Assembly (NCBI GenBank): GCA_964527265.1 | Contig: CAZGOM010000098.1 | Span: 1 to 20,518 of the forward strand | Source of the DNA: CAZGOM01 sp964527265 | GTDB lineage: Bacteria > Planctomycetota > Phycisphaerae > Phycisphaerales > Phycisphaeraceae | DNA length: 20,518 bases | Direction of reading: 5' to 3' | Part shown: piece after piece, positions 12,683 through 19,051 of the stretch | Numbering within the stretch: the first letter of the stretch is position 1 | Layout of the letters: each line of letters starts with the position of its first letter | Made by a program: the position numbers and the translations under genes | The notes under the pieces: generated by a model | Databases searched by the model: none | Told to the model about the DNA's origin: nothing | The model's input: only the letters and a program-made list of their open reading frames with translations

Positions 12683-14461
12683 TTAAGTATTGAGGCTGAA
12701 GCGGGATTCGGAGAGGCGCAGGAGGCGATGCCAGACGAGGCGGTTGATAAGGACGACAAAGAGAGCCATGGTGACGATGCCGGCGGTGAGGATGGGGAAG
12801 TTTCCTGCGGCGGTGGCTTCGCTGATGGTTTCGCCTAAGCCGAAGGTGGTGCGGGTGTCAGCGCCGACGGTGACGAACTCGGAGACGATTGTTGCGTTCC
12901 ATGCGCCGCCGGCGGCGGTGAGAAGGCCGGTCATGAGATAGGGGAAGACGCAGGGGATGTAAAGGCGGGTCCAGGTTTGCCAGGGGGTGAGGCGGTTGAC
13001 GGTGGCGGCTTCCTTGAGGTCTGCGGGGATGGCGCTGGCGCCGGCGATGACGTTGAAGAGGATGTACCACTGGGAGCCTAAGAGCATGAGAGCGACGCAG
13101 CCGATGGAGAAGGGGATGTGGAGGGCATCGAGTGCGAGGACGGCGAGGGGGAAGATCATGGGTGCGGGGAAGCTGGCGATGACTTGAACGACGGGCTGGC
13201 AGCGGCGGGACCATTTTGCGGATTTGCCGATGAGGATGCCGATGGGGAGGGCCCAGAGGGCGCCGATGCCGACGGCGGCGGTGGTGCGGAGGAAGGAAGC
13301 GCCCAGGGCCCAGAAGATGTGGACCCAGTCGTGGCGGTGTTCGCCGTGGTAGACGGGGACCTGGATGAGGAGGGAGATGAGCGACCAGAGGCCCCAGAGG
13401 CCCAGGGCGGTGACGGCGAGGATGGCCAGATAGCGGAGGGTCAGGAGGACGGAGGCCAAGAGCGGCCCGGCGCGGGGGGTGGCGAGAGCGGCCTGTGCCT
13501 GGCGGGCGGAGGCGAGCTTGCCCAGTGAGAGCGTCCAGCCGTGCGCGGTGCGGAAGATGCGGCTGAGGAAGCCGGCGAAGCGGGAGCGCTGGAACATGGT
13601 GAGGACGAAGGAGTCGGCCTGGTCCTGGTCGGGGGTGTCTTCGAGCTTGAAGCGCTGGCTCCAGACGACGATGGGACGCCAGAAGAGGCGGTCGACGGCG
13701 ATGATCATGAGGAGCATGGCGACGACGCCCATGATCATGGCGGTGTAGTTTTCCTCATGCACGGCCTGGGACATGTAGGAGCCGATGCCGGGGAGGCGGA
13801 AGTCCTTGTTGCGGAGTGTGAAGGCTTCGTTGACGGTGAGGAAGAACCATCCGCCGGCCATGGACATCATGGAGTTCCAGACCAGGCCGATCATGGAGGC
13901 GGGGAGTTCGAGAAGCTTGAAGGTTTGCCAGCGGGTGAAGGCGTGTACGCGGGCGGCTTCGCGCAGGTGCTGGGGGATGGCCTTCAAGCTGGCGTAGTAA
14001 CTGAAAGTCATGTTCCAGACCTGGCCGGTGAAGATCATGATGATGCATGCGACTTCAAGGCCGAAGGCGCGGGTGGGGAAGAGGGCGACCATGGCGAGGA
14101 CGAGACCGGGGAGGAAACCCAGGACGGGGACGGCCTGGAGGATGTCCAAGGCGGGGATCATGACGCGTTCGGCGGGCTTGTTGTGGGCGGCGATGGTGGC
14201 ATAGACGAGTGTGAAGACCAGGGAGAGTGCGTAGGCGAGAAAGCCGCGTGCAAGGGAGAGGAGGGTGTAATAGGGCAGGGACCAGGGTGAGAGGTCGATA
14301 TCGAAGTGTTGGACGTATTGCTGGGACATCTGCCGCCCGGCGAGGGTGAGGAGGCCAATGCCGGCGCAGAGAAGGAGGATGACAAAAAGCTCAACACCCA
14401 GGCGCTGTGGTCGGGCGAGCATACGACGGACGGTGCTGGTTTGAAAGAGGATCAAGCCCAT
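12683..14461 (-). CDS. ABC transporter permease with two fused permease domains
   Basis: Membrane part of the nitrate/sulfonate-type transporter. Counted from ATG 14461 (592 residues), it has two TauC/SsuC-like permease halves in one chain. Each has an EAA loop where the ATPase docks: LKAIPQHLREAARVHAF near 159-187 and SAIPADLKEAATVNRLTPW near 475-502. A hydrophilic linker of about 70 residues lies near 267-330. At least ten hydrophobic segments are visible. The start at 14461 has GGAG 7 nt upstream; an in-frame ATG at 14530 would add 23 residues but has no Shine-Dalgarno. Fusion of both halves means one gene can supply both membrane domains. It is divergent from the GAF/SpoIIE gene. The substrate is unknown. 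Confidence 0.92.
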   Translation of the reverse strand: MGLILFQTSTVRRMLARPQRLGVELFVILLLCAGIGLLTLAGRQMSQQYVQHFDIDLSPWSLPYYTLLSLARGFLAYALSLVFTLVYATIAAHNKPAERVMIPALDILQAVPVLGFLPGLVLAMVALFPTRAFGLEVACIIMIFTGQVWNMTFSYYASLKAIPQHLREAARVHAFTRWQTFKLLELPASMIGLVWNSMMSMAGGWFFLTVNEAFTLRNKDFRLPGIGSYMSQAVHEENYTAMIMGVVAMLLMIIAVDRLFWRPIVVWSQRFKLEDTPDQDQADSFVLTMFQRSRFAGFLSRIFRTAHGWTLSLGKLASARQAQAALATPRAGPLLASVLLTLRYLAILAVTALGLWGLWSLISLLIQVPVYHGEHRHDWVHIFWALGASFLRTTAAVGIGALWALPIGILIGKSAKWSRRCQPVVQVIASFPAPMIFPLAVLALDALHIPFSIGCVALMLLGSQWYILFNVIAGASAIPADLKEAATVNRLTPWQTWTRLYIPCVFPYLMTGLLTAAGGAWNATIVSEFVTVGADTRTTFGLGETISEATAAGNFPILTAGIVTMALFVVLINRLVWHRLLRLSESRFSLNT

Positions 14462-14468
14462 GGGGCTG

Positions 14469-14472
14469 CTCC
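14469..14472 (-). promoter_or_regulatory. Ribosome binding site deciding the permease start
   Basis: GGAG on the minus strand, 7 nt before ATG at 14459-14461. The longer in-frame ATG at 14528-14530 follows AACTTTCCCCC and has no Shine-Dalgarno. Confidence 0.6.
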
Positions 14473-14597
14473 GGAGGGTCGGCCATTTTATCGGGGAGAA
14501 GTGAGGGGCTGAGGCGTCATAGCGCCGCATGGGGGAAAGTTGGTTAGAATCGGGATGTCATATGCGAGTTGAGGTCTTTTAGCCAAGGCGCTGTTGA

Positions 14598-15965
14598 ATG
14601 AATCCATCTCTACAGCCAGGCGCCAGCCGCCCGAAGGTTCCGTTTGATCCTGATGCGCTTTTGCGTGTACTGGAAGTGACACGGAGGCTGTCCGCGCCTT
14701 GCAACCTGGCGGAGATTTTGAACCTGGTGATTGATGCGGGTCGGGAAGTGCTGACGGTGGAGCGCGGGTCGATTTTTCTTTTTGATCCCGTGAGCCAGGA
14801 GCTCTTCACGACGGTGGCGACGGGTGCGGCGGAGATCCGGTTTGGGATTGATGCGGGGATCGCGGGGCATTGCGCACGGACGCGTGAGATTACCAATGTG
14901 AAGGATTGCTATAACGATGCGCGGTTCAATCCCGAAGTGGACCGGGCGACGGGGTATCGGACGCGGGCGCTGATGGCGCTGCCCTTGATCGGGCTGGAAG
15001 ATGAGCTTGTGGGGGTGCTGGAACTGCTTAATCCGTCGAAGCCGTTTTTCGATGAGGCGGATGAAGAGCTTGCCAAAGTGCTGGCGAGCCAGGCGGCGGC
15101 GGCGATTCAGCGGACGCGGCTGCTGGAAGACCGGTTGGAGAAGATCAAACTCAAGCGCGACCTGGCGCTGGCGCGGCAGATTCAGATGAACGTGCTGCCG
15201 AAAGTGCTGCCGACTCTGCCGGGGTATGACCTGGCAGGGTTCAGCGTGCCGGCGGAGGAAACCGGGGGAGACATCTACGACCTGCTGGTGGCGCATCCGG
15301 TGCATCACTCCCCGGGCGCGCGGCTTGCATTGATCGACACGACGCCCGACGCCCTGAATCGGCAGTCCAATCCCGAGGGATATCCGGTGATGGTGCTGCT
15401 GGCGGATGCCTCGGGCCATGGGATCGGTCCGGCGCTGAGCGTGACGCAGGTGCGGTCGATGGTGCGCATCGGCGCGCAACTGACCGACAATCTGGATGAG
15501 CTTTTCCAGATGGTGGATCAGCAGCTTTCCGAAGACCTTCGTGACGGCCGGTTTGTGACGGCGTTTCTGGGCGTGCTGAACCCCAAGACGCATCTGATGG
15601 AATACCACTCGGGCGGGCAGGGCCCGCTGCTGCATATCAAGGGGGATGGTTCGGGGCACCAGTGGATCGGGGCGTCGACATTGCCGATGGGGATCAAGAA
15701 CCTGAGAATGGAAGTGGAGCGTCCGGAACCGCTGGTGATGGATCCGGGTGATCGGCTTGTACTGCTGACGGACGGGTTTTACGAGCATGCCAATCTTGAG
15801 GGTGATTTTTTCGGCCAGGCAGGGGTGATGCGGACGTGTCTGGCGCACCCGCATTCCTCGGCACAGGAATTGCTTGACCGGTTGTTTGATGAGGTGATCA
15901 AGTTTGGGAACGGAGCGCGGCAGATTGATGATATTTCAGGGGTGATCGTGCAGAGGAAGCGGTGA
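14598..15965 (+). CDS. GAF-domain SpoIIE-type (PP2C) serine phosphatase
   Basis: A signalling phosphatase that normally removes phosphate from a STAS anti-anti-sigma protein. Of 455 residues, a GAF sensor domain covers about 20-175 (with VERGSIFLFDP and ALPLIGLEDELVGVLELLN), a coiled linker about 174-200 (RLLEDRLEKIKLKRDLALAR), and a PP2C/SpoIIE domain about 200-455. Metal-binding Asp residues are present: Asp225 (GGD), Asp270 (LLADASGHG), Asp392 (LTDGF) and Asp444-445 (DDIS). It is therefore probably active. An extra loop at about 231-262, between the first two metal-site strands, is unusual. The start ATG has only a weak AAGG upstream. The nearest STAS protein is at 18980-18639, on the other strand, with two genes between; a functional link is inferred. 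Confidence 0.92.
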   Translation: MNPSLQPGASRPKVPFDPDALLRVLEVTRRLSAPCNLAEILNLVIDAGREVLTVERGSIFLFDPVSQELFTTVATGAAEIRFGIDAGIAGHCARTREITNVKDCYNDARFNPEVDRATGYRTRALMALPLIGLEDELVGVLELLNPSKPFFDEADEELAKVLASQAAAAIQRTRLLEDRLEKIKLKRDLALARQIQMNVLPKVLPTLPGYDLAGFSVPAEETGGDIYDLLVAHPVHHSPGARLALIDTTPDALNRQSNPEGYPVMVLLADASGHGIGPALSVTQVRSMVRIGAQLTDNLDELFQMVDQQLSEDLRDGRFVTAFLGVLNPKTHLMEYHSGGQGPLLHIKGDGSGHQWIGASTLPMGIKNLRMEVERPEPLVMDPGDRLVLLTDGFYEHANLEGDFFGQAGVMRTCLAHPHSSAQELLDRLFDEVIKFGNGARQIDDISGVIVQRKR

Positions 15966-16150
15966 GGCGGGAGCGTTTGTGATTTATAAATTGCGATTTT
16001 GATTTTGATGATTTTTGGGTAATGCACGCATGGGGAGCGGTAGATAGGCTGTGGGCAGCATCGGACAGCGCCTGATGGCGGGAAGAGAACGCAGTGGCTT
16101 ATGATCAGAACAGAATTGGGCGGGCACCGGTGGATTTTGGGAGGTGACAC

Positions 16151-17047
16151 GTGATCAAATTCATTAAAAAGTTTTTCAAACGGCTCATGATTGTGCTGGC
16201 GGTGCTGCTTGTGCTGCTGATTATCGCGATCGGGGTGGCGCTGTACTACCTGGATACGCTGCTGAAGCGGGGGATCGAACGCGGTGGAGCGGCGGCGTTG
16301 GGCGTGCCGACGCAGGTGGACGTAGCGCACCTGGGATTGTTGGCGGGGGAACTGAGCTTAAAGAAGCTGGAAATCACCAATCCACAGGGGTACAGCGGGG
16401 CGCATTTCATGACGATTGATGATCTGGATGCGGCGGTGACGTTGAAGTCGCTGACCCAGGACACGATCGAGGTGCCTTATCTTCGGTTGACGGATGTGTA
16501 TGTGTCGTTGGAAAAGAAGGGTGAGAAGGCGAATTACGAGGTGATCCTGGAGAACATCAAGGAGTTTCAGAAGGGGTTCAAATCATCGGACACGCAGAAA
16601 TCACCGGGGGCCACCGGGGGCGGGAAGGAATCGTCATCAAGCAGCAAAAGGTTTGTCATCAAAGAGATATCGATCAAGAACATTCAGGTCGATGCGCAGG
16701 TGAAGCAGATGGGCGGGTTATTGGGGACGGCGACGGTGCGGATCACAATTCCGGAGATCAAGGTGACGAATATCGGGACGGAGGAGGGTAATGCGGTGGC
16801 GATTGAGGAGGTGACGGGTGTGGTGACTCAGGCCGTGCTCAAGGCTGTGCTGGAGCAGGGAGCGGGCGTGCTGCCGCCGGAGATTGCCCGAGGGCTGAAT
16901 GGTGCACTGGGCGGCTTGGGCGGAGTGACGGTGGAAGTGATCGGCACGGTTGGTAAAGGCGTGCTGGATGGGACGGGGAAGGTGATCGAGGGAATCGGCA
17001 AGGGGATTGAGGGGATTTTTGAGGGGGATAAGAAGGAGAAGAAGTGA
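16151..17047 (+). CDS. AsmA/DUF748-like single-pass membrane protein
   Basis: An N-terminally anchored periplasmic protein related to the AsmA group, whose members are linked to lipid and outer-membrane homeostasis. Of 298 residues, a basic KKFFKR stretch precedes a helix at about 13-33. A beta-rich domain follows at about 45-130, with GVPTQVDVAHLGLLAGELS and KKLEITNPQGY, the AsmA-like opening. A Ser/Gly-rich low-complexity linker lies at about 145-165, and the C-terminus is amphipathic and repeats IEGIGKGIEGIF-type units before DKKEKK. The GTG start has a strong GGAGGTGA 3-5 nt upstream. It stands 185 bp from the SpoIIE gene, on the same strand, and converges on the MFS gene. The family assignment is moderate; the exact function is unknown. 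Confidence 0.75.
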   Translation: MIKFIKKFFKRLMIVLAVLLVLLIIAIGVALYYLDTLLKRGIERGGAAALGVPTQVDVAHLGLLAGELSLKKLEITNPQGYSGAHFMTIDDLDAAVTLKSLTQDTIEVPYLRLTDVYVSLEKKGEKANYEVILENIKEFQKGFKSSDTQKSPGATGGGKESSSSSKRFVIKEISIKNIQVDAQVKQMGGLLGTATVRITIPEIKVTNIGTEEGNAVAIEEVTGVVTQAVLKAVLEQGAGVLPPEIARGLNGALGGLGGVTVEVIGTVGKGVLDGTGKVIEGIGKGIEGIFEGDKKEKK

Positions 17048-17052
17048 GGATT

Positions 17053-17078
17053 GGGTTCTGGGTTCTGACAGAAAAGAG
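17053..17078. repeat. Dispersed GGGTTCTG-type intergenic repeat, copy 3
   Basis: Two GGGTTCTG units are followed by ACAGAAAAGAGG, close to copies at 491-530 and 5205-5232. It lies 6 bp past the AsmA-like gene stop, in the convergent gap before the MFS gene. No intrinsic terminator is visible for either convergent gene here. Confidence 0.6.
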
Positions 17079-17158
17079 GTCTTGCGTTTTATCTTGCATT
17101 TTGGGGCGATGATGGGTTTGGTGGAGGATCATGCCGCGCGCATTTTCCGGCCAGAGCC

Positions 17159-18475
17159 CTAGATGCCAGACTGTGTAACCTGATTCAGGTACTTGAGTTT
17201 GGAGAGGGGGCGGAGGCCGGCGAAAAGGCCTAGGGCGAGGCAGGGGAGGACGCAGAGCATCATGCCGAGGATGGGGGAGCCGGCGAGGTTTGAGGCAGAG
17301 AGGGAGATGAGTCCCAGAGCTGGGCCGAGTGCGAAGCCGGAGCCGATGAGGCCTTCGTGGCTGCCGCCGGCATCGACGGAGGCATTGGCAACGACCATGG
17401 CGTAGTAGAGTGCGCCGTAATAGGCCAGGGCGGAGCCGAGGCTGACGAGGAAGAGGCCGACCATGACGAAGATGAGATGAGTGATCCAGCCAAAGTGTTC
17501 GGGAAGGAGGGCGGCGAGGTCGCCGCCGAAGAGGGTCATGAGAAAGCCGATGGGGAGGCTGATGGCGGCGAAGGTGAGCATGCTGGATTTGTTGTGCCAG
17601 ACGGGAGTCAGGAAGAGGGCCAGGAAGGCGAGAGCGCGGATGAGCTCCACAAAGCTATTCATGGCGGGGGCCCAAGTGAGGCTGAAGCCCAGGTGGTGTT
17701 TAATGAGCTGGTTGGTGTCGGTATGGCTGCTTTCAGGGGCCATGCCGAAGATGCTGGGGATGACGGGGGTGAGGAAGAAGATCAGGAGGTAGCTGAGCAT
17801 CATGGTCCAGCGGCTGGAGATCATGAGTTTTTCATAGCGAAGGAGGAGGATGGGATCAGGGCGTTCAGGGGCGTCGTGGGCCAGGTGGGCTGGTGATGGC
17901 TCCAGGCGGAGGGCGCTGAGAAGGCAGATGAGATGGATACAGGCGGCGGCGACAAAGACGCCTGCGCCGGGTGCGATGTGGGTGTTGATCCAGGTGATTT
18001 CCGTCAGCGGGCCGAAGAAAAACAAAGCCAGGGGAACAGCGAAGGCCCAGCTCATATTGAAGCGGCCGAGGGTTTTGGAGAGATTCTGCTGGCCGCGGCC
18101 GGCGGAGACGTAACTTTCCAGTACTGGCCATTTGAGGCCGGTGACGATCTGGAGGAGCAAGGTGAGGGCGAGGAAGGGAAGCGTGGCGGGGAAGGCCATG
18201 AGGCCGATATGACAGAGCATCTGGGCGGCAAAGACGAAGAGGAGGAGGTTTTTTTCGCCGATGGCCTTGCTGACGCGGTGGGAGAGGAGCGCGCCCATGA
18301 CATAGAAGACGCCGATGCCAAGACCCAGCCAGAGGTTGCTTTTGTCGGAGAACTGAAGGACATCACGGGTGTAGAAGTAGATGCCTTTTTCGATGAGGAT
18401 GGTGGCGAAACTCTCGGAGGCGGTGATGGCCAGGAGGAGCCAGAGAGGACTGGAGCGGAGAGGGTTTGCGGTCAT
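17159..18475 (-). CDS. Major facilitator superfamily transporter
   Basis: A 438-residue polytopic membrane transporter. Roughly 12 hydrophobic segments can be seen, in two halves split by a hydrophilic loop near 197-215 (EPSPAHLAHDAPERPDP). An early loop, GALLSHRVSKAIGEKN near 61-76, sits where MFS motif A is expected, and a Glu-Lys pair follows the first helix (EKGIYFY). No substrate-specific motif is visible; the N-terminal ASESFATILIEKGIYFY has some likeness to peptide/proton or AmpG-like groups, a weak hint only. The ATG has GGGGA 7 nt upstream. It follows the STAS gene on the same strand after a 163-bp gap full of repeats and converges on the AsmA-like gene. Confidence 0.85.
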   Translation of the reverse strand: MTANPLRSSPLWLLLAITASESFATILIEKGIYFYTRDVLQFSDKSNLWLGLGIGVFYVMGALLSHRVSKAIGEKNLLLFVFAAQMLCHIGLMAFPATLPFLALTLLLQIVTGLKWPVLESYVSAGRGQQNLSKTLGRFNMSWAFAVPLALFFFGPLTEITWINTHIAPGAGVFVAAACIHLICLLSALRLEPSPAHLAHDAPERPDPILLLRYEKLMISSRWTMMLSYLLIFFLTPVIPSIFGMAPESSHTDTNQLIKHHLGFSLTWAPAMNSFVELIRALAFLALFLTPVWHNKSSMLTFAAISLPIGFLMTLFGGDLAALLPEHFGWITHLIFVMVGLFLVSLGSALAYYGALYYAMVVANASVDAGGSHEGLIGSGFALGPALGLISLSASNLAGSPILGMMLCVLPCLALGLFAGLRPLSKLKYLNQVTQSGI

Positions 18476-18491
18476 GGGAATGTCCCCTCGC

Positions 18492-18523
18492 CCGGGTTAC
18501 CGGGTGGCCGGGTTGCCGGGTGG
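18492..18523. repeat. 16-bp tandem repeat, two copies
   Basis: CCGGGTTACCGGGTGG (18492-18507) is followed at once by the same 16-mer with one change, A to G (18508-18523). The CCGGGT core also appears in 2434-2470. It lies between the MFS start and the STAS gene, and no coding role is apparent. Confidence 0.7.
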
Positions 18524-18528
18524 GCAGA

Positions 18529-18547
18529 GAAGACACAGCCTGTCTTC
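18529..18547. other. Short perfect hairpin in the STAS-MFS gap
   Basis: GAAGACA (18529-18535) pairs perfectly with TGTCTTC (18541-18547) around CAGCC. There is no T-run on either strand, so it is not a typical terminator. With the tandem at 18492 and the 36-bp repeat at 18584 it forms a cluster of palindromic or repeated elements within 130 bp. Confidence 0.5.
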
Positions 18548-18583
18548 GGGGCGGGTCGTGCCACCTGGATCAAGGCAGCGAAA

Positions 18584-18619
18584 ACATGCTCACGCGGACG
18601 AGAGCATGGCACGCAGAGC
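18584..18619 (+). repeat. 36-bp dispersed repeat, copy 2, intergenic
   Basis: Same as 6776-6811 with one mismatch (CGCGGA against CGCAGA). It contains the CATGCTC/GAGCATG stem. It lies in the gap after the STAS gene (its 3' side) and before the MFS gene, which run on the minus strand. The frame encoding MLTRTRAWHA here belongs to no gene. Confidence 0.8.
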
Positions 18620-18638
18620 GGATGCAAGAATGGGCTGA

Positions 18639-18980
18639 TCATCCCTTTTTCATCTGGAGGCCGGCGAGGGCAGTGGGGATGTCGGGGAGGACTTCAAACA
18701 GGCGATCAAGGCCGGTCATGAGGAAGACGGCCCAGACTTTGTTGTTGGGGCCTGCGAGGCGGATGCGGGCGTCGTGCTCGGTGGCCAGTTCGCGCAGGCG
18801 CAGGAGCTGCGAGAGGTTGGAGCTGTTTAAGCGCGTGACGGAGGAGAAGTCCAGAACCATATCGGGCATGCGGTCATTGGACTGCACATGGTTCTTGATG
18901 GTGACAAGGTCCTCAGACAGCAGGGGTTCTTCACCCAACTGGATGACCCAGATCGATTCAGACCAGGCTTGAATTGTCAT
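18639..18980 (-). CDS. STAS-domain protein (anti-sigma factor antagonist-like)
   Basis: A 113-residue single-domain protein of the SpoIIAA/RsbV type, which in partner switching binds an anti-sigma kinase and is controlled by phosphorylation of a Ser. The fold shows the strands WVIQLGEEPL and MVLDFSSVTRLN, and the helix start NSSNLSQLLRLR at 52-63, where the family has D-S-S-G. So the target Ser is present (Ser53 or Ser54), but the flanking Asp and Gly are both Asn. The last part reads IRLAGPNNKVWAVFLMTGLDRLFEV, typical for STAS. A strong Shine-Dalgarno, AGGGAG, lies 7 nt before the ATG. It is 71 bp downstream of gyrA on the same strand. No anti-sigma kinase is in the window. Confidence 0.85.
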   Translation of the reverse strand: MTIQAWSESIWVIQLGEEPLLSEDLVTIKNHVQSNDRMPDMVLDFSSVTRLNSSNLSQLLRLRELATEHDARIRLAGPNNKVWAVFLMTGLDRLFEVLPDIPTALAGLQMKKG

Positions 18981-19051
18981 TCCATCTCTCCCTTGGGTAC
19001 GGGCCGCCCGGTGTGCGTGGGGCGGAGCGCCGTAAGAGTGTAACGCGGTTT

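Noticed and set aside
17933..18721. A 262-codon plus-strand ORF over the MFS and STAS region
   Set aside because: It overlaps the MFS gene and the repeat cluster, has a low-complexity Gly/Glu-rich translation and no family match.
18996..19040. Intrinsic terminator after gyrA (GGGCCGCCC...GGGGCGG)
   Set aside because: A GC stem of about 6 bp can form, but no T-run follows it in the direction of gyrA transcription.
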